Below are positions 17,386 to 26,207 of a stretch of DNA of 50,753 bases, piece after piece (the first letter of the stretch is position 1; the number at the start of each line of letters is the position of its first letter). The position numbers and the translations under genes were made by a program. The notes under the pieces are model-generated. The model saw nothing but the letters and a program-made list of their open reading frames with translations. It did no database searches and was not told the DNA's origin. The stretch is from Opitutales bacterium (GTDB lineage: Bacteria > Verrucomicrobiota > Verrucomicrobiia > Opitutales > Seribacteraceae): positions 1 to 50,753 of the forward strand of contig JAQXCL010000011.1 of assembly GCA_029251885.1 (NCBI GenBank), given 5' to 3'.

Positions 17386-17883
17386 TTAGGTATTTTTAAT
17401 AGATTCTACGGTTCGAGATGTACTAAAACCCTCAAGAAACGGAACAAAACAAATTTGGGTATTGGCATCTTTTAGAGCTTTATGTTCTTCAGGGTTTAAA
17501 TTATCTAATGAATAATCTCCAGATTTGGCATAAAAGTCAGGTTTTAGCCTTTTAATTTCCTGAGCAAGGTTTGTACTGTCGAAAAAGAAAGTTAGGTTAA
17601 CAGCTTTTAAAGCACCAAGCAGGTAAGCTCTTTCGTTTTGACTGTAGATGGGTCTGTTAATTCCCTTTATTTTGCGGACACTGGAATCGGAGTTTAGAGC
17701 AACCCAAAGTTCGTCTCCAAGAGCAGCGGCTTTTTCGAGGGAGTAAATATGCCCGGCATGGATTAAATCAAAGCAACCATTTGTAAGAACAATTGATTTA
17801 CCTTGTTGCTCTCTTATTGAGCGAATTTTGCAAATTTCTTCAAAAGAGTATGAATTTTTAACTGGAAACACGGTTTCGGACAC
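17386..17883 (-). CDS. rfaE2: D-glycero-beta-D-manno-heptose 1-phosphate adenylyltransferase (HldE C-domain type)
   Basis: 165 residues, a stand-alone nucleotidyltransferase domain. It shows TNGCFDLIHAGH with the HxGH motif at 42-45, VALNSDSSVRKIKG, and the C-terminal FVPFLEGFSTSRTV, which contains the S-T-S/T-x-x-I/V element. This is the RfaE2 domain that makes ADP-heptose for LPS inner core; the kinase half (RfaE1) is absent here and should be encoded elsewhere. The start is GTG at 17883, three bases after the dnaJ stop. Presence implies a heptose-containing envelope glycan. Glycerol-3-phosphate cytidylyltransferases are related, but the FSTS ending favours RfaE2. Confidence 0.88.
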   Translation of the reverse strand: MSETVFPVKNSYSFEEICKIRSIREQQGKSIVLTNGCFDLIHAGHIYSLEKAAALGDELWVALNSDSSVRKIKGINRPIYSQNERAYLLGALKAVNLTFFFDSTNLAQEIKRLKPDFYAKSGDYSLDNLNPEEHKALKDANTQICFVPFLEGFSTSRTVESIKNT

Positions 17884-17886
17884 TTC

Positions 17887-19038
17887 TTAACTATCCCCAT
17901 CAAAAAAGCGTTTCGCTTTGTCTAATATACCGGATTCAGAACTTAGATCTTCTTCTCCGCATGAAAGTCCGTACTCGACTAGTTTCTGCCTTTGTTCTTT
18001 GTTTAGATTTTTGGGAACTTCAATAACGATTTTAACATATAGATCTCCCCTATGTGAGGGTGATCGTAAGTTGGGCATACCTTTGTCCCGAATGCGAAAT
18101 GTTTTATTACATGGTGTTCCAGGCGGAATTTTTAATGTTACTTTACCATCTAATGTCGGAGTTTCAACCGTTCCTCCGAGTGTCGATAAAGTAAAAGGGA
18201 TAAAGAGTTCGTGGAACAGATCATCCTCGTCTCTTTCAAAAAGATCGTGTGCTTTGACTTGAACATCGACATACAAGTCACCAAATGGACCTTTTTGTGG
18301 GCCTGCATCCCCACGATTCCGTGAACAAAGTCTAGAGCCGTCGTTGATCCCTGCGGGAATTTTGACTTTCACAGAATCGCTGCTTTTTTTTCGACCTTGT
18401 CCTGAACATGAATTACATGGGTTTTCAATCTTCACTCCAGAACCATTGCAACTTGGACAGGTCCTTCGAATGCTTATAAATCCTTGATTAGAGGCAACTT
18501 GACCAACACCACCACAAGTCGGGCACATGCTCTTGGATGAGCCATCTGCTGATCCAGAACCATCACATTCTGAACATTCAAGGTGCCGAGAGTATTTAAT
18601 TTCTTTTTCTACACCATTAGCAGATTGCTCCAAAGTGATTGAAACGGTGACTCGCAAATCATTACCGCTAACCCCCTCAGATGATCCGCCTCCACCACCT
18701 CCAAAGAAATCCTCGAATATACTACCAAAACCACCTCTACCTCTACCTCCACCACCACCGAAAACATCTTTAAATAGATCAAAGGGATCAACGCCCCCAG
18801 ATGAGTGGCCGCCTCGAAATGCATCGTGCCCGAATTGATCGTACTTTGATCGCTTCTCAGGATCTTTTAATATATCAAAAGCAGCAGAAATTTCTTTGAA
18901 TTTTTCTTCCGCTTCCTTATTCCCAGGATTTTTATCCGGATGAAATTGAACGGCTAATTTGCGATAGGCCTTTTTAATTTCAGAGTCAGAGGCATCTCGG
19001 TTTACACCCAGCACCTGATAGAAGTCCTTATCTGCCAT
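17887..19038 (-). CDS. dnaJ: Chaperone DnaJ (class I, zinc-binding)
   Basis: 383 residues. J-domain with the HPD motif (33-35), a Gly/Phe-rich region (about 75-120, with long glycine runs), and a cysteine-rich domain with four CxxCxGxG motifs ([32 protein letters not shown]). The two C-terminal substrate-binding beta domains and dimerisation end follow. It is the Hsp40 co-chaperone of DnaK; dnaK is not in the window. It lies 37 bases after grpE on the same strand. No Shine-Dalgarno sequence is evident. Confidence 0.97.
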   Translation of the reverse strand: MADKDFYQVLGVNRDASDSEIKKAYRKLAVQFHPDKNPGNKEAEEKFKEISAAFDILKDPEKRSKYDQFGHDAFRGGHSSGGVDPFDLFKDVFGGGGGRGRGGFGSIFEDFFGGGGGGSSEGVSGNDLRVTVSITLEQSANGVEKEIKYSRHLECSECDGSGSADGSSKSMCPTCGGVGQVASNQGFISIRRTCPSCNGSGVKIENPCNSCSGQGRKKSSDSVKVKIPAGINDGSRLCSRNRGDAGPQKGPFGDLYVDVQVKAHDLFERDEDDLFHELFIPFTLSTLGGTVETPTLDGKVTLKIPPGTPCNKTFRIRDKGMPNLRSPSHRGDLYVKIVIEVPKNLNKEQRQKLVEYGLSCGEEDLSSESGILDKAKRFFDGDS

Positions 19039-19075
19039 AATATGCTTTTTGTATTTTAAAGTTTTATCAGTTCAA

Positions 19076-19651
19076 TCAGTCCGGAGCCTGATCTTTTCTT
19101 CTCTGCGAAATAATTACACTAGCGGGTCTGATCAAGTGATCTTTTAATCGATATCCGATTCGAATTATTTTGAGAACAGTATCTTCCTCTTCACTCTCTT
19201 CGTGCCCAATAGCTTCATGAATATTGGGATCAAATTGCCCCCCCGTCTCTTCAATGCATACTAAGCCATATTCTCCTAAAACATTTTGCAATTGGTTGGT
19301 AGCCATGTTGAAGCCGTTGACAATGGGGCCATCTGGGTCAAATTTATTTGCTTCACTCATTCCCATCTTAAATGCATCAATTACCGGAAGTAAATCTTCA
19401 ATAAGTTGTAGTCGAGCCCGTTTTATCGCCTCTTCCCGATCCCGAATAGATCTTTTTTTAAGGTTTTCTAAATCTGCGAATGTTCTCAAATATTTAGACT
19501 GTAGATCCTCCTGCTTACTGTAAGCTTCATGAAGGCGAGTCTTAAGCATGGTTGGACTCTCCTCTAGTTCCTGATCCGAATCCCCGTTTTCTTCTACAGG
19601 AGGTTCGGTCTGAATGTTGTCTGAATCCGTTAAATCTTCTTTGTCTTCCAT
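19076..19651 (-). CDS. grpE: Nucleotide exchange factor GrpE
   Basis: 191 residues from the ATG at 19651 (a GTG at 19669 would add six). An acidic N-terminal tail is followed by a long helix (ENLKKRSIRDREEAIKRARLQ) and the C-terminal beta-wing domain. That domain includes GGQFDPNIHEAIGHEES and the IGYRLKDHLIRPASVIIS ending typical of GrpE. It releases ADP from DnaK. It heads the operon with dnaJ, and a good sigma-70-like promoter lies just upstream (19680-19708). No CIRCE element was found there. Confidence 0.95.
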   Translation of the reverse strand: MEDKEDLTDSDNIQTEPPVEENGDSDQELEESPTMLKTRLHEAYSKQEDLQSKYLRTFADLENLKKRSIRDREEAIKRARLQLIEDLLPVIDAFKMGMSEANKFDPDGPIVNGFNMATNQLQNVLGEYGLVCIEETGGQFDPNIHEAIGHEESEEEDTVLKIIRIGYRLKDHLIRPASVIISQRRKDQAPD

Positions 19652-19679
19652 GATTAAGGTTTTGAGCACAAAAGGGATG

Positions 19680-19708
19680 ATTAAATCTAATCTCTAAATT
19701 GAGGTCAA
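19680..19708 (-). promoter_or_regulatory. Sigma-70-like promoter of the grpE operon
   Basis: On the minus strand, TTGACC (19703-19708) and TTTAAT (19680-19685) are separated by 17 bases. They lie 28 bases upstream of the grpE ATG. It lies between manA and grpE, so grpE has its own start site. Confidence 0.5.
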
Positions 19709-19733
19709 CATGAATGAAATCATAACTAAAATC

Positions 19734-20705
19734 TTAATTTGAATTTGTGTGGGGAATAAAGAAGTTGTCCGTTAAAATCATTTCTCCTGGTTGATTAATT
19801 TGAACTTCACAATCTTCTGCGTAAGGAGAAAGTGCAAGCGTACCTGCCGGGATAACTTCCTTTCCAACCGAAATATCAGAAGAAAGGGGATTCAGGATCA
19901 TACATTGCTGCTGCAAGTTTTTCAGTTTAATTTTCATTGGCTTAGGGAATGAAAACTTTCTTATTCTAAAGTGTTTGCATTCGGCAAGCATTTGAACTTG
20001 AGAGTGATTAGTGGAAGTAATTTCGGGTTCGAAATCGTTGAAATTAATACACCTTAACGACTCTTCGATATGGAGTTTTCTGGTAAATCCAGTCCTATCT
20101 TTCCTCCCCCAATCATAAACTCGATATGTTGTGTCTGAGTTTTGTTGAATTTCTAAGATGAGATTACCCCCATCAATTGCATGTATCGATCCGCTATTAA
20201 CCAATATGGAGTCTCCTGCAGATGAGTTAATACGATGGCAGACTGCTTCTAACTTATTCTCCTTGAGAGCTTTAATGAATTTCTTCTTTGTTGTTCCAAA
20301 TTTAAGACCGACAAACAGTCCAGCCTGGGCTGTTGTATGAGCAACATACCAATTTTCAGTTTTCGGCTCACTAGACATTAAATCAGCAACAGGTTTCGGA
20401 GGATGAACCTGTAAACTGAGGCGTTCATTACAATCTAACCATTTAACTAAAACTGGAAATTTGTCGTCTACATTCCAACCTGGCCCCATGACTCTATAGT
20501 GCTGTTTGTGGAGCAATGCCCGTAATGTAATGGATTTACCTTCAGAATGAGTTAGTACAGACTGGCAATCATCTCTATCGACGATCTCCCATGATTCTCC
20601 GATATTTTGCTTAACTGGAATATTTCTTCCTAAAATAGTCTCTAATGCACGTCCTCCCCATATTCGTTCAAAATAATGAGGTTCAAACTTGAAAATTTTG
20701 TGCAT
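19734..20705 (-). CDS. manA: Mannose-6-phosphate isomerase, class I
   Basis: 323 residues. Features of the short class I PMI family: FERIWGGRAL near the start, GESWEIVDRDD, the zinc-binding LQVHPP, and SGSIHAIDGGNLILEIQQNS followed by TYRVYDWGR with the active-site Arg. It interconverts mannose-6-phosphate and fructose-6-phosphate, supplying GDP-mannose for polysaccharide or mannose catabolism. It diverges from ftsK with 67 bases between starts. It is separated from grpE by a promoter, so it is probably its own unit, although read-through into grpE is possible. Confidence 0.93.
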   Translation of the reverse strand: MHKIFKFEPHYFERIWGGRALETILGRNIPVKQNIGESWEIVDRDDCQSVLTHSEGKSITLRALLHKQHYRVMGPGWNVDDKFPVLVKWLDCNERLSLQVHPPKPVADLMSSEPKTENWYVAHTTAQAGLFVGLKFGTTKKKFIKALKENKLEAVCHRINSSAGDSILVNSGSIHAIDGGNLILEIQQNSDTTYRVYDWGRKDRTGFTRKLHIEESLRCINFNDFEPEITSTNHSQVQMLAECKHFRIRKFSFPKPMKIKLKNLQQQCMILNPLSSDISVGKEVIPAGTLALSPYAEDCEVQINQPGEMILTDNFFIPHTNSN

Positions 20706-20772
20706 TACAGTTTCAATACATTCATGTGTGGTGAAATTCGGATGTGGTGATTAATACGCCCAAAATATAATA

Positions 20773-23364
20773 GTGGCAAACGTATCTGCTAAAAACAAAA
20801 AAGGAAGTGGTCTGACAGATCTGTTACCGGTTCAAAGAAAGGGCTGGGGCTTCTTCTTGGCCATTATATCCCTATTGAGCTTGGTTTCTTTTATAGATTA
20901 TAATCCATCCAATTATCATAATTTCCCTCCCGACGGCCCTGCTCCCATCTTGGGTCAAGCGGGTCTGTTAATTGCTCGATATCTTTTTGCAATTCTTGGG
21001 ATATCCGCGTGGTTATTACCTTGGTCACTAGGAGTTTTCTCTTGGCTTTGTTTGAAACCAAGTACGAAACAACAAAAATTTCAAAAATTATTCCCCCTAC
21101 CTTTTGTTATTATTTCGATTTGCCTAATAGCTAACCTTCGGGACTTTTCATCGATCGAAGATTCTGGTTCACCGCTTTTCGATCAGTCAGTTTGGGAGCA
21201 TGGAGCTGGTGGTGTCCTAGGTTCATGGATGTATTCTGGTATTCCACTTCTCGAGGAATCTACGCAACAAAGTGGTGGATTATTAAAAGTTTGGATAGGT
21301 GGTGTAGGATCTTGGCTACTAGCCATTTTTATGATGATTTTCTCATTGGCTTTTCACTTTTCTATCGGCGTGGAAAAAGTACAAAACTCTGTGATCTTCT
21401 TGTTTGGTCTTTTCTCATCACTGAAAAGAAACGGAGAAAAAACAATCGAAGATAAAGTTCACTCGACAATTCCTGACAAAGATAAAAATATTGAAGATTC
21501 CACATCCATTTGGAAAAAAATATTTTCTTATAAAAAAGACGGAGGCGAAGATGCCTTGTTTGGTGATATTTCTCGCCAGAGTACTGAATTTAAAGAGCCC
21601 TTGCAGTCATCCACAGGATCTTCGCATCTTAAAAAAGATAAATCTCCCAAAATTGATAAAGTAAAACTTAAAGAAGAGAATGCAGAACCCCTTACAAATT
21701 TAGAAGAGCCACCTGCTTCACCTTCAAAGAAAAAAGAATTGGATGTGGGCAAAGCTAAGGAAGCAGTTCTTTTGGACGACGGCTTCAAAGTAGTAAGAGC
21801 GGAAAAAACAGAAAAATCTACAGACCTATTTCCTGAGCGGAGGGGAGATTATAAATTTCCCACTCTTGAATTGTTAATGGAACCTCCTGAAATTTCTTCC
21901 GGTGGAGACGAAGATCATATGATCAAAGCGAAGAGATTAAAGGAGACTTTGCATGAATTTAAGATCGATGTTGAAATTGGAGAAGTTCATACAGGACCCG
22001 TTATTACCCGTTATGATATTCATCCAGCGGCCGGTGTAAGGGTGGAAAAAATTGCCAATTTAGACAAAAATTTGGCCATGGCTCTAATGGCGGATGGAGT
22101 GCGCATACTTGCTCCGGTTCCCGGCAAAGGATGTGTCGGCGTGGAAGTTCCCAATGATATATCGGCACCTGTTTGCCTCAAGGAAATCTTGCAATCAAAA
22201 GCTTGGGCTGATGCTAACGCTGAAATCCCTATTGTTTTGGGTAAAGAAGCTAGTGGGAGGCCTTTGGTTGCGGATCTAACTAAGATGCCTCATTTATTGG
22301 TTGCGGGGTCTACGGGATCCGGGAAAACGGTCTGTATAAACGCGATCATCGCTTCTTTATGTTATCATTCAAGCCCAGAAGATGTGAGATTCATTATGGT
22401 GGATCCAAAAATTGTGGAAATGAAAGTCTACAATGATTTACCTCATATGCTTATTCCGGTGGTCACAGAACCTAAGAAGGTTCCTGGTGCTTTAAAATGG
22501 TTATTGGCTGAAATGGAGCGCCGTTATCAAATTTTCTCAAAAGTAGGAGTTCGTAATATTGCAGGTTTCAACGCTAAAATTCTAAAAGACAAAGAAGAAA
22601 AGGAAAAGGCTCAGCTTTTGGACGCGGCGATGACGGCAGAAGAACGAGCTGCTCTTTCCTCAATTCAAGTTCCACGGGATGATGATGTCTTAGAAATCCC
22701 TGAAAATAAATTGCCTTACATTGTCTGTATTATTGATGAATTGGCTGATTTAATGATGGTGGCGCAAGCAGATGTTGAAACAGGAATCGCTCGTCTTGCC
22801 CAATTGGCTCGAGCAGCAGGTATACACCTTATTATTGCTACACAAAGGCCCTCAGTAAATGTTATCACTGGGGTGATTAAGGCGAACTTGCCTAGTAGAA
22901 TATCATTTCGAGTAGCATCCTACCGTGATAGCATGACTATTTTGGATGGAAAGGGTGCTGAGTCTTTGATCGGTAAAGGAGATATGCTTTTTATACCTCC
23001 GGGTAGTGCGAGTTTTATGAGGGCACAGGGAGCTTTTGTTAGCGATGAAGAAATAAACGGGATTGTGGACTACTTAAAAGTCAATGGCCCTCCTCAAATC
23101 ATTGAAGAAGTTAGGGAGCAGATTGATTCTGCCGGAGAAGACGATGTCTTAGGTGCTGGAGATGGGGAATCTGACGATGACCCAATGTTAAAAAAAGCTG
23201 TGGAAATTATTCGCACAACCAAGCGAGCATCGACATCAAACCTTCAGCGTAAACTAAGTATTGGATATAATCGGGCAGCAAGAATTATGGACGAGTTGGA
23301 AGATCGTGGAATTGTTGGTCCCGACTTGCCCGGTCAAGGAAGAGAAATTCTAATGGATCTTTAA
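20773..23364 (+). CDS. ftsK: DNA translocase FtsK/SpoIIIE
   Basis: 863 residues, GTG start. Four membrane segments (about 25-43, 66-92, 108-122, 172-197) anchor it at the septum. A charged linker (200-360) leads to the motor with Walker A GSTGSGKT (512-519) and Walker B IIDE (653-656). The gamma winged-helix domain (803-863, with STSNLQRKLSIGYNRAARIM) reads orienting sequences in the chromosome. It pumps chromosome termini during division. A TATAAT (20766-20771) lies just one base from the GTG; no Shine-Dalgarno sequence is seen. Confidence 0.96.
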   Translation: MANVSAKNKKGSGLTDLLPVQRKGWGFFLAIISLLSLVSFIDYNPSNYHNFPPDGPAPILGQAGLLIARYLFAILGISAWLLPWSLGVFSWLCLKPSTKQQKFQKLFPLPFVIISICLIANLRDFSSIEDSGSPLFDQSVWEHGAGGVLGSWMYSGIPLLEESTQQSGGLLKVWIGGVGSWLLAIFMMIFSLAFHFSIGVEKVQNSVIFLFGLFSSLKRNGEKTIEDKVHSTIPDKDKNIEDSTSIWKKIFSYKKDGGEDALFGDISRQSTEFKEPLQSSTGSSHLKKDKSPKIDKVKLKEENAEPLTNLEEPPASPSKKKELDVGKAKEAVLLDDGFKVVRAEKTEKSTDLFPERRGDYKFPTLELLMEPPEISSGGDEDHMIKAKRLKETLHEFKIDVEIGEVHTGPVITRYDIHPAAGVRVEKIANLDKNLAMALMADGVRILAPVPGKGCVGVEVPNDISAPVCLKEILQSKAWADANAEIPIVLGKEASGRPLVADLTKMPHLLVAGSTGSGKTVCINAIIASLCYHSSPEDVRFIMVDPKIVEMKVYNDLPHMLIPVVTEPKKVPGALKWLLAEMERRYQIFSKVGVRNIAGFNAKILKDKEEKEKAQLLDAAMTAEERAALSSIQVPRDDDVLEIPENKLPYIVCIIDELADLMMVAQADVETGIARLAQLARAAGIHLIIATQRPSVNVITGVIKANLPSRISFRVASYRDSMTILDGKGAESLIGKGDMLFIPPGSASFMRAQGAFVSDEEINGIVDYLKVNGPPQIIEEVREQIDSAGEDDVLGAGDGESDDDPMLKKAVEIIRTTKRASTSNLQRKLSIGYNRAARIMDELEDRGIVGPDLPGQGREILMDL

Positions 23365-23371
23365 TCATTTG

Positions 23372-23400
23372 AAATTCGCACCTTGATCATCTTCGAATTT
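23372..23400. other. Inverted repeat between ftsK and the RodZ-like gene
   Basis: AAATTCG (23372-23378) and CGAATTT (23394-23400) are perfect 7-base inverted repeats with a 15-base spacer, 7 bases after the ftsK stop. There is no T-run, so it may be an operator-like site or a weak hairpin rather than a terminator. Confidence 0.3.
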
Positions 23401-23432
23401 ACTGAAAATGTGCTTACTAAACATAATATACG

Positions 23433-24263
23433 ATGGCCATTGGACAAAAACTTGAAGAAGCTAGAAATAGAAAAGGTATATCCATACGAGAAGCATCAGA
23501 ATCTACCAAGATTCGCGGTGATTTTTTAACTTCATTTGAAGCAGGTAAATTCGATCTTCAACTGCCAGAAGTTTATTTGCGTGGATTTATTCGTGTTTAT
23601 GCACGATTTTTAGGCATTGATCCTGAGTCCGCAGTTGATGATTTAAATTTAGAAATAGGAGGGGATAAAGGTCGCTCAGTTAAAAAACCAATTGGTAAAA
23701 TTGGGGGCTCTGAATCAGCCGATTCTTCAAAGGATTTTAGCTCTGTTGATCACAAGGGAATTACGAGAGCCCAGACTTCGCTCTCATCCTCAAAAAATCC
23801 ATTCATTTATATTGGTTTAATTTCAGGAGGGTTTGTACTTTTTGCTATCATTCTAATTGTAATTTTTTCCTCGGATGATCAAGAAATTGGTTCAGGTTCT
23901 TCAGAACCCATTATTTCGTCTGAATCTTCAGTCCGGGAAACTATGCCCAAGACGGACAATCCTCAAGGATCCATTGATAGTATCATTACAACTGATGAAA
24001 TTCCTGAGGGTTTGATGCTTAAACTGGCTACTTTTGGCCCTATAGAAAGACTCATTATTAGCGATGAAGGAAAGTCACCTAAAGTTTTCCACGAATTTAA
24101 AAACCTCAGTAAGGGCTGGGAAAAATCAATACCCTTTAGCAAAAGCTTTAGATGTTACAGCTCATCCCTAGAACATGTTAGGTTTGCCGTAAATGACGGC
24201 CTAGAAAAACAAGTTAACGGCCAAGGTGCGGGAAACTTTAGTTGGTCTGCTGAGAAAAAATAA
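23433..24263 (+). CDS. RodZ-like membrane protein with N-terminal HTH
   Basis: 276 residues. Residues 1-70 form the Xre-like HTH_25 domain found in RodZ ([25 protein letters not shown], then [16 protein letters not shown]). A serine-rich linker, one membrane segment (about 123-147), and a periplasmic region of about 125 residues follow. Its end resembles the DUF4115-type beta domain only loosely. RodZ links MreB to the cell-wall elongation machinery. Its position directly after ftsK suits a cell-shape or division role. The extracytoplasmic part is shorter than in E. coli RodZ. It converges with the AraC-PAS gene (7 bp between stops). Confidence 0.82.
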   Translation: MAIGQKLEEARNRKGISIREASESTKIRGDFLTSFEAGKFDLQLPEVYLRGFIRVYARFLGIDPESAVDDLNLEIGGDKGRSVKKPIGKIGGSESADSSKDFSSVDHKGITRAQTSLSSSKNPFIYIGLISGGFVLFAIILIVIFSSDDQEIGSGSSEPIISSESSVRETMPKTDNPQGSIDSIITTDEIPEGLMLKLATFGPIERLIISDEGKSPKVFHEFKNLSKGWEKSIPFSKSFRCYSSSLEHVRFAVNDGLEKQVNGQGAGNFSWSAEKK

Positions 24264-24270
24264 AAAGGAA

Positions 24271-25422
24271 TTAAGCAACCGTTAATGCAGCGTGCTTCAT
24301 AAACCAATACCAATTTTTGCCTTTTAAGAGTGCCGAAAACTGAACAGGAACATTTGTACCAGATTTGTGAACTAGGTTGATGTTGAGATCCATTACATTT
24401 TTACCCTTCATTATCTTAGTTGCACCTTCAAGTGCGATAGAACTATCCTGAGTAGCAACAAAACTAATGAATGGATTATCATGAAGATGCTGTTGCGAAT
24501 AGCCTAATAATTCTGAGACATGAGAGGTGTTTCCATGAAAGCGCAATTCTCCATCAATTAATTCGATAATTCCCGAATACTCAGCGTTTTGAGTTAGGCG
24601 GTCCAAGGAAAAGTGTCTCTCGGTTGTGAAAACAGAACCTTCTTGGGCGAATTGACTGTTTTGATAATGTTTGGGCGTAAGGTTTACTCTTTTCTTAAAA
24701 GCTCTGTGAAAGTAGTGAACGCTCTCGAAGCCACAGGCATCAGAAACTTTTTTTACGCTTACTTTCGAACCTGATAGCATTTTTTTCGCTTGGTCGATTC
24801 GGGTTTGAATTAAATCTTCTGTTGGGCTGATTTTAAAAGTGGTCTTGTAAAGAGAAGCAAATCGACTGGTGCTAAGTTTCATGATGCCTGCCATGTCATC
24901 AATTTTCCAGTTATTAGAAAATCTTTCATGGATTTCTGCACGCAAATCACGGAGTTTTTGAGCGTGGTCGGGTAAAGTTTCGAGGAAATTGTGATTTGTC
25001 AGACGGTGAGTTTTGGCGAGCAATTCTAAAATCTGAGACAGCACAATACTTTCCCAGTTAAAATTTTTAGTTTTAATTTCTACCTCTATTTTAGAAATTA
25101 TGCTGTCAGCGAAATGAACATGCAATGGTTTTAACACAATGTTGGGTTCAATGCATGATAAGGTTGTCAACTTGGTGGCATCCTTACCTTGAAAGGTTAG
25201 TTTAGAATAGGCTAACGCATCGTTGCCCTGAGATTTAATAACTAGGGGAATGTGCGGACTTCTTAGTAGAATGGATCCTGCGGAAACCTCGTGGAGAGAT
25301 TCGCTGACTTCTATAAGTGCAGTCTTTTTAAATAAAAAGAAAACAAAAGCCTTATCGTCTTGAGTCAGAGATAAGGGTTTAAAATCGTCTTTTGTAGAAA
25401 TGATAACTAATTTATTTTTCAT
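24271..25422 (-). CDS. AraC-family regulator with C-terminal PAS domain
   Basis: 383 residues. The N-terminal third (about 1-140) resembles a cupin-like AraC sensor domain (AGSILLRSPHIPLVI). Residues about 158-256 are a double helix-turn-helix AraC DNA-binding domain, with the second-half signature VKKVSDACGFESVHYFHRAFKKR followed by LTPKHYQ. After it comes a PAS-like domain (about 275-378: GIIELIDGELRFHGNTSHVSELLGYS, then VHKSGTNVPVQFSALLKG). AraC proteins usually end with the HTH, so this central placement is unusual. A terminator hairpin of the upstream ferredoxin gene ends about 17 bases before its ATG. Targets are unknown. Confidence 0.85.
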   Translation of the reverse strand: MKNKLVIISTKDDFKPLSLTQDDKAFVFFLFKKTALIEVSESLHEVSAGSILLRSPHIPLVIKSQGNDALAYSKLTFQGKDATKLTTLSCIEPNIVLKPLHVHFADSIISKIEVEIKTKNFNWESIVLSQILELLAKTHRLTNHNFLETLPDHAQKLRDLRAEIHERFSNNWKIDDMAGIMKLSTSRFASLYKTTFKISPTEDLIQTRIDQAKKMLSGSKVSVKKVSDACGFESVHYFHRAFKKRVNLTPKHYQNSQFAQEGSVFTTERHFSLDRLTQNAEYSGIIELIDGELRFHGNTSHVSELLGYSQQHLHDNPFISFVATQDSSIALEGATKIMKGKNVMDLNINLVHKSGTNVPVQFSALLKGKNWYWFMKHAALTVA

Positions 25423-25438
25423 AGGGCAATTAGGTTAT

Positions 25439-25467
25439 GAAAAAACAAAAGTGCTTGAGAACAAGCA
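25439..25467 (-). terminator. Rho-independent terminator after the ferredoxin gene
   Basis: On the minus strand TGCTTG-ttct-CAAGCA forms a 6-bp stem, followed by CTTTTGTTTTTTC. It starts 25 bases after the ferredoxin stop and ends about 17 bases before the AraC-PAS start on the same strand. Confidence 0.65.
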
Positions 25468-25492
25468 AATTCTTTATGTATTCACGTATTGA

Positions 25493-25795
25493 TTATTGAT
25501 CCGCATCTGGATCTGAGCACTTTGGTCCTTTTAAGGCATCTTTTTGTCCAACTAATTGAGGATAATCTTCAGCTTTTTCATTTAACTCAATCCATTCCTG
25601 GAGTTCTTCAGGGACATCCATATCAGGGAAGATCGCCTCAACGGGGCATTCGTCCATGCATGCGTTGCAATCAATGCAAGCTTCCGGGTTGATGTAGAGT
25701 CGGTCAGGAAGTTCATGGAAAGCGTCTACCGGGCATACGGAGACGCAGCTTGTAAATTTACAGTCAACACACTTTTCAGTAACTACGTAGGTCAT
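25493..25795 (-). CDS. fdxA: 7Fe ferredoxin (3Fe-4S/4Fe-4S)
   Basis: 100 residues. The cysteine pattern C9, C17, C50 (3Fe-4S) and C21, C40, C43, C46 (4Fe-4S) with C12 free is that of Azotobacter FdI-type ferredoxins. It is backed by the YVVTEKCVDCKFTSC start and the IFPDMDVPEELQEW segment. It is an electron carrier of low potential. It lies 15 bases downstream of the glutaredoxin-like gene on the same strand and is followed by a terminator, so the two form one small redox unit. Confidence 0.95.
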   Translation of the reverse strand: MTYVVTEKCVDCKFTSCVSVCPVDAFHELPDRLYINPEACIDCNACMDECPVEAIFPDMDVPEELQEWIELNEKAEDYPQLVGQKDALKGPKCSDPDADQ

Positions 25796-25810
25796 GGTAT
25801 AAGAATTCGG

Positions 25811-26155
25811 TTAAAAGAATCGAACAGGAGATGAATTCTCATCAGCCATACGACGATGCTCCTCGTCAGAGCAAGCAGAATCTATTGGAGCTTCAGGTTT
25901 TTGTTCATTTGATTCAACAAGTTTGTTGGATATTAAATAGCTTTCGACTTCCTCACCACTTACATCGGTAAGCATAACACCATCAACCTCTACGCATGGT
26001 TGGTTAGTCTGACCGGTTTTTTCGACCATTTCTGCAAAAAGATGTTGCTCGTTGATAATGTCGAGATCTTCGTATTCAAGGGTATATTTGTCCATTATTG
26101 CCCTAACACCCATGCTCCAACCGCACTGAGGCTTTAAATATGCTTTGATTTTCAT
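25811..26155 (-). CDS. Monothiol glutaredoxin-like protein with CGWS active site
   Basis: 114 residues. The thioredoxin-fold start is MKIKAYLKPQC followed by G-W-S (active site C11-G-W-S14), a single-cysteine site close to the CGFS of Fe-S-carrying monothiol glutaredoxins. The cis-proline region appears as TNQPCVEVDGVML and the G-S/D-binding end as DVSGEEVESYL. A 30-residue tail ends in SACSDEEHRRMADENSSPVRFF and has a second cysteine. Being co-transcribed with an Fe-S ferredoxin suggests a role in Fe-S delivery or thiol redox control, which is inference. Confidence 0.82.
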   Translation of the reverse strand: MKIKAYLKPQCGWSMGVRAIMDKYTLEYEDLDIINEQHLFAEMVEKTGQTNQPCVEVDGVMLTDVSGEEVESYLISNKLVESNEQKPEAPIDSACSDEEHRRMADENSSPVRFF

Positions 26156-26207
26156 TTGATCTTACTATCACTTTTTCGAAACCTTCGCAAACCTAACCTT
26201 CATCATT

